This document shows, one piece after another, positions 44,601 through 55,652 of a DNA stretch of 64,000 nucleotides (the first letter of the stretch is position 1; each line of letters starts with the position of its first letter). The DNA is from Kingdonia uniflora. Its lineage: Eukaryota > Streptophyta > Magnoliopsida > Ranunculales > Circaeasteraceae. Under the pieces are notes generated by a model. It was not told the origin of the DNA, did not search any database, and saw only the letters and a program-made list of their open reading frames with translations. The DNA is taken from positions 1,163,001 to 1,227,000 of the forward strand of contig JACGCM010001976.1 in the NCBI GenBank assembly GCA_014058105.1, in the 5' to 3' direction. The position numbers and the translations under genes were made by a program.

Positions 44601-46047
44601 TGGGGATATGACGATCTATAACTTACAAGGTTCTATCTTGTAGCTAAATCACAATTCGTTATTTCTACATCTAAGTTCCTCTTAACATAAACATAAGATA
44701 CTTGGATTTACTCATCATAATCTAAAACATGTCAAGAACGCCATTTCGAATAACCAAGTCATATATAATGTGAGTAACCTAATATCAGTAACTAAAATCA
44801 AGTGCATACTATTAACATTGTTAATCAATATAAAAGCTTAGATATTAAGGGAGAGTAAACTCGCCTGAAGCAATGCTCAAGATGAATCAATCCAAGCAAA
44901 TAACTCAATGCTCCAACAACGGTATATCACAGACTAATTGATCCAAATCAATCTACTAGCCAAGAACCACTTCACCGCTAAAACCCTAGTATAAACGATT
45001 TAGAGTTAGCCAAACTTAATAGAATAACTAAACCAATCAGGAAGGAAAGCCATATACCTGCAAATTTTTGGTTGGAGAAGGTGAGTTGATCAGCACCTCT
45101 CTCTACTCTCTCCAATTCGAACCAAAATCAGCCTAGCCTCCAATCTCCCAAAGACTCTCCCCAACTCTATGTTAAAATTATAGAAATCAAATCCCTAAAA
45201 TAGATGTGTGGTTATCCAATGGAACGATACTACATTAGCTACAATGAATCCTACCCCATATGGGTAAAACGATGCTCTAATGTTCACATTTTTAATAAGC
45301 TTATATACCATACTAAGAGTCCAGATATAAAATGATGAAACAAAATGCATGATGTCAAGGAAAAAATATGGATGCATAATTTATTTATTTAAATAAAGAA
45401 GAAAAACAAAAAAATATCCAGGACATTACAGCGAGGGCTTATCTTCTGAACGGCCAAACAACTTTGCTAGAATGGAGTTCCAAAGTTGGAGCTCGAATTT
45501 GGGATCCATGTCATTAGCAGCCATCACACTTGCTTGCATATTTGATGGCTTGAGCTTTCATTTTAGGCCAGAAGACTCCTTGAGTAAGAGCTCAATTTGC
45601 CAAAGATCGTCCTGCTACATGGGGCCCACAAGTGCCTTTGTAAAGTTCATGCAGGAATATTTTAGCCTCTTTATCTGATAAACATTCGAGATAGGGTCAT
45701 GTGACTGATATTTTATAAAAGAAATTATCGGCCATGAAGAATCGCTTAGCATTATCAAGCATACGTTTTCTTTCAGTAGGATCTTTAGGGAGTTCGCCGT
45801 TAAACTTGTTTTTGGGTCCGATATATGTGAGAAAAGGTCGTCGCCAATCGTCCTCATCTTCTTCAACGCCCTCAGTATTAACAGAATTTGAGCTTATGAT
45901 GTTAATACTGGGTGTGAATATTACTTCAATATTAAGATAACGAGCTTCTTGATTCAGATGTCTATTTTCTCTACGAGGTAAATATTTAATGGTAGCCTTC
46001 TTGAATCTGCTAATTCTGTCGGCTACTGCAGCAGCGTAATCAATCAT
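41690..46047 (-). pseudogene. Tat 2 integrase, split by a solo LTR
   Basis: The minus-strand linker (46,047-45,697: YAAAVADRISRFKKATIKYL and FMADNFFYKISVT) leads to the zinc-binding N-domain and to LELHSSKVVWPFRR at 45,435, where the solo LTR intervenes. The core resumes at 42,518 with VGKFPTAAGK, LLVAIDYFMKWVKTVPL, RFGCPHFIRIDNRPQFIGSR, YYPQGNGHVKITNQTIVNVI and LPYVLWAYRTTTRVSTGCM, then the C-terminal ELKHRKEVYAGKLVKN to a stop near 41,690. D is present in IDNRPQF, but NGHVK replaces the NG.AE motif, so the catalytic Glu is lost. It is not functional even apart from the insertion. Confidence 0.87.
42519..45430 (-). repeat. 2.9-kb solo LTR inserted in the Tat 2 integrase
   Basis: On the minus strand it starts TGTAATGTCCTGGATATTT and ends GGGGTTGACA (TG...CA). 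The flanks are acgag (42,514-42,518) and gcgag (45,431-45,435), a 5-bp target duplication with one transition. The integrase reading on both sides is continuous across it (WPFRR...VGKFPTAAGK, against WPFK.WGIDIIGPFHPASGN in Tat 1). No internal genes remain, so the element was reduced to one LTR by LTR-LTR recombination. It belongs to the same family as 27,790-31,175. Confidence 0.87.
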
Positions 46048-46268
46048 TTTTCTATTTTTTTAAACTTCTTTGTATAATGGTTCATGATGAGTAAAGAGTC
46101 TGTGTACACATATAACTCAAAAATTATAATCTCTAGAGCCATATCTAAATCGTGAATTAATGCCTCATATTCGGTCTCATTGTTGGTAGCTTCGAAGTTG
46201 AGTCTGATTGTTTTTTTAATTCTGTCATTAGAACGCGTAATAAGGACGATGCCGATGCCTGACCCCAC
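46044..46268 (-). pseudogene. Tat 2 second (archaeal-type) RNase H
   Basis: The frame reads MGSGIGIVLITRSNDRIKKT, then RLNFEATNNETEYEALIHDL and ELYVYTDSLLIMNHYTKKF. The 'SGIGIVL ... F.ATNNE.EYEAL ... DS.L' series is the additional archaeal-type RNase H that Tat-clade elements carry between the usual RNase H and integrase. Catalytic E (EYEAL) and D (YTDSL) are visible. It follows the normal RNase H domain (46,543-46,289, FKPQHSKKGQAIADFLVDF). Confidence 0.82.
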
Positions 46269-46288
46269 AGGTCCGGCAGAACCATCAG

Positions 46289-47500
46289 TTAAAAGACGCC
46301 AACCTTTTTAAGATATTTAGTCTGACTTTCTTTGAACTGTTCTTCATTGATTAATGTACTATCTTCTTCCCAGTCAAGATCTTCTACTGGGAAGTCTACA
46401 AGAAAATCTGCTATTGCTTGACCTTTTTTAGAATGTTGTGGCTTGAAACGTATGTCATGCTCGCCAAGAGTTACCAACCATTGTTGCACTCGTCTGAATT
46501 TTTCTCGCTTGGACAAGATTTCGTGCAAAGGATAATTTTCCATTACTCGAACTGAGTGGGCTTGAAAATACTGTTTTAACTTTTGTAATGTGTAAACAAG
46601 AGCTAATAGTAGTTTCTCGATCTTGGTATACCAGGAATCTGCTGGAGTAAGAGTTTTACTGATGAAGCAGACAGGTTTCTTCGTCTTCTCATCAAGTTAA
46701 ATAAGGACAAAACTCAATGATTCGTCGGTAACGACAAGATATATGGTAAGCTCTTCTCCTTAGGTGTACTAGTTATTGGTGGTTTGCCCAAATAACGTTT
46801 AAGTTCCTGAAATGATGTTTCACATTATGGGGTCCACTCGATCTCAGGATCTTTTTAAGGTTTCTTTTTCGTTGTCCCTTCACGAAGTAGGTCGAATGAC
46901 CATCGACACCGATCGGAAGACTTGGAAACAAAATGATTTATTGCTACTATCTTGCATGCTGGCTTCTGTACGTCTTTCTCTATTTTTGGAGAAGGCATAG
47001 ATAACAGTACATGAGTACGATCTAAATCAGCCTCTATGTCTTGCTTGTTGATTAAATGTCCTAAGAATTTGCCTGACTGGACCCCGAGCTGGCACTTGTC
47101 AGGATTGAGTCTCATTTTGTAGAAACGGAGAATTTCAAAAGTTATGTGTAAATCTGCGATATGGTTCTGCTTCTTGAGACTTTTGCACAACATATCATCA
47201 ATGTATAATTCCATTATTTTTCGAGATGGTCTTTGAACATCTATGTCATCAACCTTTGATAAGTGGCTCCAACATTCTTGAGACCAAAAGGCAAAACCCT
47301 ATAGCAATACATGTCATGCTCTGTAATAAAAGTTGTTTTCTCTTGATCGTTAGGTAGAAGAGGTATTTGATTGTACCCTGATGTGGCATCCATCATAGAT
47401 AAGAGTTCGTGTCCCGCAGTAGAATCGAGCAGATGATTTATGATAAGAAGTGGAAAAGTTGGCTTTTCAGATAAAACCAACTTCAATGAGTTCACCGATT
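46289..47500 (-). pseudogene. Tat 2 reverse transcriptase and first RNase H
   Basis: Minus-strand RT: LLSMMDATSGYNQIPLLPND (first catalytic Asp), HDMYCYRVLPFGLKNVGATY, then MELYIDDMLCKSLKKQNHI (YIDD box intact) and LNPDKCQLGVQSGKFLGHLI. RNase H remnants: MENYPLHEILSKREKFRRVQ and WLVTLGEHDIRFKPQHSKKG up to the TIADFLVDF-type end. RT and RNase H copy element RNA to DNA inside particles. Frames change near 47,240 and 46,850, with stops between, so the polyprotein is dead although the catalytic boxes survive. The segment 47,500-48,880 is the decayed protease region and holds no frame I can name. Confidence 0.85.
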
Positions 47501-48889
47501 TCTTCGTTGACTTCTTCTCAGAGTCTTAGTGCTAAAGTTCTTTATTTTTGTTTGACGACTTCAGCTTTATCTTTCAAATTAAGCTTACGGCAGGCTAGAT
47601 TGGGATCGATGCTCGACATTTCGTAAAACGTCCGAGCAAATACATCACTCTTGTCTTTAAGGAACTAAATAAAAACATCTCATTCTGTTGTGGGCAAAAG
47701 AGTTCCAATGAATATTCCTCGTTTGCCCTCAATAATTTCAACATATTATGTGATTTCTGCACTTGGGAGTTGGTTATCTGTAGAGTTTACTGTAAAGTTT
47801 CATGTTGTTATCTGTAATTACTATGCGAGTTATGGTATCAATGGTTCTGGTATGATGGTAACAGTATTTTCACAAGCCCAAGCTAGCTTCTGACTACCTT
47901 TGATTTTGTAAATGTTGTCATTCCATTCAAATCGCAGCGCCAAATGGTAGGTCGACGGAATAGTTCGCATGTTATGTAGCCAGCAGCGTCTCATTATCCC
48001 CAAATAATGGGATTTTGCATTGATAATGTAAAATATAATGTTAACTGTTGCTGGTCCTTCCATAATAGGAAGTATGATCTATCCTACACGTTCTTCTCTA
48101 AAGCGGTTGAATCCGCAGATATCAATGTCACTAGGCTGTACTTTGCCAGCTAACCCCATCTAATCAATCGTGTTTTAAAAAAGTAGTTTAATGCCACTAC
48201 TAGTATCTACCTGATGTGTATGTAGTACAACATTTCTCATTTTCAGCATGATCACCAATGCATCATGGTGAGGAAATTTTATGTGGCGAACATCACAATC
48301 GCCAAAAGAGATCTCTGTGCATTGGGAGCTAGATGCAGTGAGTATCTGAGCATCTTTATAGTTCATAGAAAAGTCGTAGCATTAACCCAAACGTCATCTT
48401 TTGCACCTATTTGATTTGTTAATGGTATGAGTCTCAATGAAGTGGCTGAGGAAGATATGGTATAAATGCTTCTCCTCTGCTATTTCTTCGACCTATACGA
48501 CCTCTATAAGAAGTCTGTAACTCCCATTCGTGTAACTTTCAACGTCCACGATATATTCATGTATTCGTCCATCCACAAAAATATACTCTAACAGTCATTA
48601 TAAAGTGAAGCAATGCTCTGTCTCATGATGTTGGACTTTGTGGAGAATGCAATATGGTTTTTCTTAATGGGATGAAGATACTGTGCATTGCAAAAAAACT
48701 TATCCTTTTGAAGTATAGGATAAATGTTGGCTATGATAATAGTCATGTTGGGAAGACAGGGTTTTGGCATATTATTGTCTTTTCGTGGTCGATCTTCATT
48801 AGATTTTTTATCTTCCTATCTCCTCCAAGATCAGCAACGCAATTGAAATCTTGACATGTAGATTGATCTTTAGCAATCAAGGTTGATTT

Positions 48890-49864
48890 TTAAGTTTTCT
48901 GTCTGTCGGATACCATTCTTTCGAGATTGATATACCCGTTGACTTTTTCGATCATGTCCTCCAAAGTCGTAAGTTTGTTTAGAATGAGGTACTCCTTCAC
49001 TCTTCCATCAGCAGGCAAAGCATTGGTTAAGATCAAAATAGTAATCTTCTGATCGAGTCGATCCACCGTTCGGGCCAACTCCAAGAATTTTTTAGTGAAT
49101 GTCTCGAGCTTCTCCCCTGGTACTTGCTTAAGGTTGAATAGAGAATATAGATTTTCCTCTTTGTCCCTGTTCTGCAAGTAATTCTTAAAGAAGAGTTCCC
49201 TCAATTGCTCGAAAGTCGTAATGGATCCTTCTGGTAGTGTGTGGAACCATCACAAATGTTTGCCTTGTAAACTAGTTGGAAAGACTCGGCATAGAATGTG
49301 GTTGGATGTAGAATATAAGCCAAGAGCGTCCTGTAATTCTTGAACGTGTTCCACTGGATCAATCCCCTTGTATTTTTAGATTATTAGAGTGTAGAAACTA
49401 GTGAGAACTTTGCAATCTAGTAGCTCCTGCGCGATCAGCCTCTTCTGCAACCTGTTATAAATTCCTTTAGTGGTCTGAACTTGAGCATCGAGAAAATCGT
49501 TGATGTGCTTTTCAACATGTTCCTGAGTCGCGTACTGACCAGCTGTGGTGGTTGGTCGCGGGATGCATCCTTAGCGAGGAATGTGATCGCCACTTCCTTC
49601 ACTGATTCGCTTGAGAGCCAGAATTTGAACACATCCTCGATGTGGCTCTTCTTGTCTAACTCCAGCGAAACTGCCATCAACTTCTTGGTGGAATTCTTGC
49701 ATCAGAGCGGGCTCACCCCCATGTTGCTTATGATTAGATCGAACTTCACCTTCCAAATTATTCGCGTGAGGTTCTATCCTGTCGAGAATGGAAACCCGCG
49801 AAGTAGCTAGCAGTACGCCTTTGTTCTTCTTGGTTAAGACCTGTTGACTTTGCATAACCTTCAA
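48890..49864 (-). pseudogene. Tat 2 gag
   Basis: Minus-strand frames show a Gag capsid-type pattern: EPHRGCVQILALKRISEGS (shifted), then MRELFFKNYLQNRDKEENLY, SLFNLKQVPGEKLETFTKKF, LELARTVDRLDQKITILIL and LTTLEDMIEKVNGYINLERM. The 'LFNLKQ..GE.L..F..RF' series is typical of plant Ty3/gypsy Retrotrans_gag. Frame breaks occur near 49,210 and 49,560. The region up to the primer-binding site (50,056) is leader and extreme gag N-terminus. Confidence 0.75.
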
Positions 49865-50055
49865 TGCATCCTAGACGCCTGCTAGTTATTATTTCAGTGT
49901 GGCTCGCCTTTCGGTTTAGGAGTTGAGATTGGCCCGTAACTCTGCTAGTACGGCGTTTCCTTCTTCTGGAGAAATTGGCGTACTCTAGTCTGGAAGTATC
50001 ATCTCGTAGAGAAATAATCAACTATTTTCTTAGACAATGAGTTTGAGAACTTCAT

Positions 50056-50074
50056 TCCCACAGACGGTGCCAAA
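50056..50074 (-). other. Primer-binding-like site of Tat 2
   Basis: Directly inside the 5' LTR, the minus strand reads TTTGGCACCGTCTGTGGGA, a start typical of Tat-clade primer sites. I do not assign the tRNA. Confidence 0.65.
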
Positions 50075-50641
50075 TGTAATAGCCTAATTTTATATCTCAA
50101 AATTAGCCTCTACACCAAGGATATTCAGAGCGTCTAGATGAATAATAAACAAATACTAGTACAAAGTTTAACATGGAAAATCTTTGAATAGGTTAAAAAC
50201 CACGACCTCTCTTGAGGATTTAGAAAGTGGAAGTTTATTGATAGTTGTTAGATATTACAAGGGATGCTCTGAGTATTTGAGTATAGATTTTGAGTGAGCG
50301 TTCATCCGTCCTTTATTTGGGATTCTCTGGTCCTATTTATAGGTCTAATAATATGATCGTTTGACGACCATTATTATCCTTAATGGTGGACGTTATAATG
50401 TATATTTAATAATCTTTGAACAGACTGTGTAACGATCTGATCTTACTATTTTGTAACGGCTTCATTGATGACCGTTGGTTTACTTAACTCGAACTGTTGA
50501 TGTAGAGGTCGAATGTGATGACTAGAACTGTGTAACTATAATATGTCTTTAATAATGCCATGTGTTATCTTGATAAGGTCGAGTGGTCGTATAATGGTCA
50601 AAGATAGAGCATGAGTCCGAGATACGGAATAAGCCACTGCA
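50075..50641 (-). repeat. 5' LTR of Tat 2
   Basis: In element orientation it starts TGCAGTGGCTTATTCCG and ends ...GGCTATTACA. It shares long near-identical stretches with 34,103-34,528 (for example 'gagtgagcgttcatccgtcc' and 'aaggtcgagtggtcgtat'). The outer edge meets copia element 2 RT/RNase H sequence at about 50,641. Confidence 0.85.
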
Positions 50642-51257
50642 TATGTTATGGTATGTACTCGGCCAAATATTTCACAGGCAGTTGGTATGGTTAGCAGATA
50701 TATGCATGATCTGGGAAGAGATCATTGGCGAACTGTGAAATGGATTCTAAGGTATATCAAAGGTACTGTGGATATTGGTTTGGAATTTTGTAAGCAGAAT
50801 TCGATTGATTGTTTTTGTTTGAGTGATGTGGATTTTGACTATATAGGTGATTTAGATAAACAACGGTCTACTACTGGGTATATTTTTACATTGGGTGGAG
50901 GACGGCTAGTTGGCTCTATCTTCTACTGAGGTAGAGTATTTGAAGGTGATTGAAGCGATCAAAGAATCTATTTGGATAAAGGGTCTTTTACGCAATTTAG
51001 GCATTAAGATGGATCATCTTGATATGCTTTATGATAGTCAGAGTACTATCTTCTTGGCCAAAGATCAAGTTCACCATCCACGCACGAAGCATATCGATGT
51101 GCGTTATCTCTTTGTCAAAGAAGTCCTGAAAGAGGGTGAGATTATGTTAAAGAAAATTCACACCAATGATAACTCGGTGGATTTATTTACAAAAGTTTTT
51201 TTGGTGATTAAGTTCAATCATTATTTGGACTTGGTCCAAATCCTTCATACGGATTGA
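50642..51257 (+). pseudogene. Copia element 2, right part: end of RT and RNase H
   Basis: The frame resumes as YVMVCTRPNISQAVGMVSRY (compare YAMVCTRPNISQAVGMVSRY in copia element 1), HWRTVKWILRYIKGTVDIGL, a frameshift near 50,910, then [20 protein letters not shown] and [20 protein letters not shown] to the stop at 51,255. Relative to copia element 1, roughly 200 residues of RT, including the YVDD box, are missing between 34,102 and 50,642. So the Tat 2 insertion was accompanied or followed by a deletion at its left side. Confidence 0.88.
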
Positions 51258-51501
51258 GGGGATTTTGGGAACTACGGGCGACTTGATCCACGATACGTAG
51301 GCAACCATTGATTTGATGCAGTCAATTTAGTCCTTCGGGATACTTGTTTGGTTGGGTTCCTTGGGCCGTTTGTTTATTTGGGTCTTTGGAGACATTTGGT
51401 AAGAGAGGATTTTGGTTTAAGTTCGATTTGGTGGGTTGGCAAAGTTCAGCTCATATTTGGGGAAATCTTCACCGAGGTGGATAATTTTAGATGAGTTGCT
51501 C

Positions 51502-51970
51502 TGTTTTGAGTTGGCTTTATTTTTTGTTCGAATAGACTCATTGTCTATTCAAATAGATTAAACCAAATGTTTTCTATTCGAATAGACTTGGGAGTCTGTT
51601 CAAACAAACATCGGTAAAATCAGTTTTGAGTATTGATTTGATGCCATTAGCTTTGCCTTAAGATTTGTATTGATGTAATAAGTTTACCCACTATATAAGA
51701 GAGACTTAGGGTTGTTTCTTAGCCACCCTTGATAAAATCTTTGTGTGAGGAATTTCTTGAGATAAATCCTCAAATTGGTTTATGATTGTAACTTTGAATC
51801 CTTGAATAAAACTATATCTCTCTCTCTCTCTCTCTCTCATATGTGTGGACGTAGGCAACTTACCAAACCACCTTAAATGTGTATTCTCTTATAATTGTGT
51901 TTTTTCCTTTAGATTGTTTGTGCTCTAATCGGATCAAATTAGAGTTTGGATTCTGCGGCGTGGCTCAACA
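51502..51970 (+). repeat. 3' LTR of copia element 2
   Basis: It ends ...GCGTGGCTCAACA at 51,970, where the duplicated host sequence begins. It shares the tail region with the copia element 1 LTR (CT microsatellite, 'gtggacgtaggcaa', 'ccaaaccaccttaaa'). U3 carries the 14-bp palindrome TCTATTCGAATAGA (51,573-51,586) and a second, one-mismatch copy near 51,544. The left boundary (TGTTTTGAG) is inferred from the length and TG start. 51,258-51,501 is the pol-to-LTR linker. Confidence 0.7.
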
Positions 51971-53640
51971 GAAAGAAGGGCACGATTGATCAATGAAAAA
52001 ATGTTATCGATGAATATGTATTGGCAGGTAAATTTTCTGCTAATTTATCTAACTCTCGTTCTTGTTTTTTGTTTATTTCCTGTAAGTCTATCAGGACCGA
52101 TATATATATGCATAAGCTCTTTCATCTTTGGTTCTTTCTCCTTCATCTCTTTCATAATTTCCAGGTAACAAAGAAAAAAAACATATAAAGGGTGCCTAAC
52201 AAACTATAACATCATTATACATACTAATCGCGCGTGTAACTCACCCTTAATCAGCATTTTTTGTTAGAATATTAGTTTCGGGTATGTTAAGAAGCAGTGG
52301 CGGAGCCTAGATTATTGGTCAAGGGGGCAGAGAAGTTGGGGGGGGGGGGGGGGGGGGTTCGGGGGCGGTAACCCCCGGAAAAAAATTGGTCACACCCATA
52401 ATGGTCACACCAAATAACATTGGATACCATAAAACAAAAGCAATAGATAATAGACTATTACTCACCTAAAAAGAGTAGGTGCAACAAGTAAAGTAAGTAA
52501 TAATGATGGCATTAATGAGAAAATTGTCACTCACATTTCCACAACAAGTCTACTAAGATTCTCCTTCCCACAAGCATTTCCTCAAACATAGTATAACAAG
52601 TTGTTAAAGTTAAATGAGAAACCGTAGCAATCAAGGTAAACCCAACCAATACGGATACAAGTACCTACCGAGTCAACTCGTTGGAGAGGAAAATAGCTAA
52701 CCTAAAATATGTGCACTCTTCTGGTTTTAAAAAGTTTTAAGAGAGAGAGAGATGCTGCCATCTAACTGCCACACTCACTCTTCTCTCTCAAATCCCCAAT
52801 TTCAATTTTAATTTCAATTTTACATCAACAACAATACAAAACAACATCATCATCTAGGAGGGAGTCGTGCCCATGGATGATGATAACAACAAAAAGAAGA
52901 AAAGTAGTAATGGTGGTGATGGGTCCCATCATCACTAACATCAAGTGATTAGGGTTTAGTTTGTTAGACTGTGTATAAGTATATTAGTGTGGAGAGGGAT
53001 CATACAATTGACTTCTGTCATTCAACCTCATTTGCATCATACTTGGACAACTTCAACTTCGTGCCTCGACCGCTCTCGACCCGAGAGTAGAGTAGTAATT
53101 ACAGAGGAGAGAAGCCAAATTAATCGTAGATGATAAAAAACAAAAAAAAATCCTAAATCGCAAAGGAGAGAGCCGAGAGAAGAGCAGTAGTCTGTAGAAA
53201 GCTTTTTTTTTACATAACTAACCCCATTTTTTTTAAAGTGAGTGGGAGAAGCTGCCCCCTCTGGTCCTCATGTGGCTTCGCCCCTGTTAAGAAGTGACTT
53301 AAATAATTACAGTTACCATGCTGTTACAAAACCGTTAGTGTGTCATGAAAATGTGTCACAAAGAGTTGAATAATGTAAAAATAGACATCATTTTATGGTA
53401 ATCATCAAAGAGCTTGAGTTTAAGTTTAAAGTCCTGTCACACTTGAATGGGAGTTATCAATGTGCTTGTAAACCTTGAGGTGAAGCTAAGATGTATTTCT
53501 TTCTTCCTCATTTGCAAACAATTTAACTGTTGAAACATCCTAGGATCATAAGCTAACACTCTGCGTAACATTTTATAAGGCAATCAAAAGAAGCAAATTA
53601 ATACTTACTGAGATGTTAATACATACATGGATCATAAGAC
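51971..53640 (+). repeat. Duplicated segment, copy 1, left part (interrupted by a hAT element)
   Basis: From 'gaaagaagggcacgatt' on, the sequence parallels 60,622-61,285: 'gatgaatatgtattggcagg', 'taaattttctgctaatttat', 'tatgcataagctctttcatc', 'gcatactaatc.cgcg', 'ggagttatcaat', 'gagatgttaatacatacatg'. The only large gap is the 992-bp insertion at 52,295. It begins exactly at the end of the copia 2 LTR, so copia 2 inserted into copy 1. 53,641-53,763 is unique to copy 1. Confidence 0.9.
52295..53286. mobile_element. Non-autonomous hAT element
   Basis: The ends CAGTGGCGGAGCC and CAGGGGCGAAGCC (right end, complement) form 13-bp TIRs with two mismatches. Both sides carry the same 8-mer TTAAGAAG (52,287-52,294 and 53,287-53,294). 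In copy 2 of the surrounding duplication the same place reads TTAAGAAG once (60,947-60,954) with no insert. An 8-bp duplication and CAGxGGCG ends fit the hAT superfamily. No transposase ORF is present, and an 18-plus G run occurs near 52,338. Confidence 0.93.
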
Positions 53641-53763
53641 TAGAGGTGCAAATGAATTTGATACATACTTAGCTGTGTTCAGGCCATTCTAAAATCTAGT
53701 ATCTATCAAGGTGATGCCTGATCACTTTACCGTCTTCTTCCAGCTAAAAGTTACCCCTTGCGT

Positions 53764-54045
53764 CGTGGACCAACAGAGATTACAAGCTTGATACGTGCGG
53801 TACTCGAAGCACGTGCCTCAAGTTAGCCTATTTATTCATCTACTTTTAGTTCAACAGTCTTTTATCACAATATCAAATAATAGCAATGCAACATACAACA
53901 GTACAAAGATTCAATATACAACTAGCTTTTATTAGCTTATCAACAAGATTACAAGGCTTTAGTTCCAACTCGGGTGTATAAGATTCACTTCCTCTATAAT
54001 ATAGCTACTAAGTAAATAGCTTACAATCAAAAGGAAACATCAAAG
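53764..54045 (-). repeat. 3' LTR of the chromoviral element
   Basis: Shares 'gagattacaagctt', 'tatttattc.tctactttya', 'tatcacaatatcaaataata' and 'ctataatatagctactaagt' with 58,914-59,195, with scattered differences. Boundaries are approximate. Confidence 0.82.
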
Positions 54046-54248
54046 TTGGAGATGAAGCATACCCCCCCTAAAGGCTAGCTTAAACTCTACGGAAATTAAC
54101 AAAAAAAGTTATAAGGCTTTATTATATCCTAGAGATTCTATTTATAAAATATTTGGCTGACACGCTGAGGCGTTACACTCTCCCCCACTCATATTGGAGG
54201 TGTCCTTGTTGACTTCTTCTTCTTTATCTTCCTCTTTTCTTTCCTTTC

Positions 54249-55652
54249 CTATTTGGCTTCAATCTTCCTGAGTTGGATCAGTAGGGGATGAAAATCTTGG
54301 TGTTCCCAGCTGGCTTTTACTTTAGGCAGGTCTTTCCACTTCACTGAGTATTCGCAGACTTCTTCCTTGACATTAAGATCAGCATAGGTCACTCTGTGGG
54401 CAAGAAAACTTTCTAGAACTTGGTCTTGGGTGACTAGTTTGTGAGGAATCTGAGATCTGACAGTACTTCGGCTCGGATCTTCCTTGTTTTCGTGGTAAGG
54501 CTTGAGGGCGCTGGCATAGAACACTGGATGGGTGAAGCAAATATGGGGTGGCAGTTGAAGCTTGTAAGAAACATTTCCAACTTTGCCAATGATCGGTATC
54601 AGACCTATATATCTGGGTACCAAGCCTTTGTGTGCTCTGTCGCTTCTGTGCTGGAGGTGAGAGGTCTTGATTAGAATAAGGTCTCCGACTTGAAAAGGAT
54701 CTAGTTGCCTCTTCTGATCTACCCATTTCTTCATTCTGGCAAACATTTTCTCCAAGTAGGCACTAGCAATATCAATATTTTTCTGCCATTCCTTTACAAA
54801 CTGGTAGGCTCTTAGAACCTTTCCCTGGTAACAGAGATCATAGTGTGCAGGGTGATAGTATCTCAGAAGGACTCTTATTGGTTGATGAACTCTTTTGCAT
54901 ATTGAAGCAAAAATGTACTACATTCAAGAGTTTGGCCCAGTTCTTCTTGTTTGCACAAACAAAGTGTTGAAGATAATCCTCCAACATTACGTTAATGTGT
55001 TTGTTCTGGCCATCTGATTGCGGGTGGTTACTAGTTAAGAAGTTAAGAGTGGATCCTAGTAATCTAAACACTTCCTTCCAAAACTTACCAGTAAATCTTG
55101 GATCTCTATCGCTAACGATGTTCTATGGCACACCCCAATTCTTGACAATGTGCTTCACAATGGGACACGTTATTTTATCTACCAGGCAAATAATTAGAGT
55201 TGGAATGAACGTTGCACATATAGAAAATCTGTCGATGATCACGAGTATGAAGCCATATCCTTTAGTTTTAGGTAACCCTGAGATGAAGTCTAGAGAAACG
55301 CTTTCCCAAGGTCGTATCAGCACTAGAAGTGGTTCAAGCTGTCCAAGTGGTAAGTCTAGTTTAACTTTTTCATGCTGGTAAATGTGACAAGTCTGTGTAT
55401 AATCTATCACTTCATCGCGATCCTTTTGTCAATACCTCTATGTAATAATGATAATTTTCTCTGCCAACCTGGATGGCATGCCCAAAGAGTGTCATGGCAC
55501 TCCTTAATCAACTCCTGTCTTAGACCTGTGAACCGAGGAGCATAAATTGATTGTCCCTTTGTATATAGAAGATCATCTTCTACCAAAAGCCGTTTAGTTT
55601 TCCCCTGTTTCACCAAGTTAATGATGACTTGGATTTGAGGATCCAAAGCCAA
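54249..55652 (-). pseudogene. Chromovirus integrase with C-terminal chromodomain-like tail
   Basis: Minus-strand order: LVEDDLLYTKGQSIYAPRF and the HH part ECHDTLWACHPGWQRKLSLL, the CC part damaged (CHIYQHEKV), WESVSLDFISGLPKTKGYGF, SNHPQSDGQNKHINVMLEDY, then PFQVGDLILIKTSHLQHRSD, LVPRYIGLIPIIGKVGNVSY and the tail EEVCEYSVKWKDLPKVKASWE (quoted in part as VKWKDL and SWE). A 'Y.VKWK.LP...ASWE' tail is the chromodomain-like module that targets these elements to heterochromatin. Stops and frame changes occur near 55,407, 55,120 and 54,838. Confidence 0.87.

Larger units (their letters stand above)
34103..50641 (-). mobile_element. Tat 2: 16.5-kb Tat-lineage Ty3/gypsy retrotransposon inside copia element 2
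   Basis: The minus-strand element has a 5' LTR (50,641-50,075), a primer-binding-like site (50,074-50,056), gag (49,864-48,890), RT/RNase H (47,495-46,289), a second RNase H (46,268-46,044), integrase (46,047-41,690, split by a solo LTR), a tandem-repeat block, plus-strand antisense ORFs (37,578-40,769), small plus-strand ORFs (34,863-36,533), a polypurine tract (34,541-34,529) and a truncated 3' LTR (34,528-34,103). Two RNase H domains, an antisense ORF and 3' tandem repeats are the recognised marks of the Tat clade. All pol frames are broken. Its outer edges lie directly against copia element 2 sequence. Confidence 0.88.

Noticed and set aside
49481..49810. Plus-strand 109-codon ORF within Tat 2 gag
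   Set aside because: Antisense shadow of gag with no recognisable features.
52336..52360. Long G run inside the hAT element as a G-quadruplex regulatory site
   Set aside because: A homopolymer of this kind in a dead non-autonomous element is more likely a replication or assembly artefact. No gene is positioned to use it.
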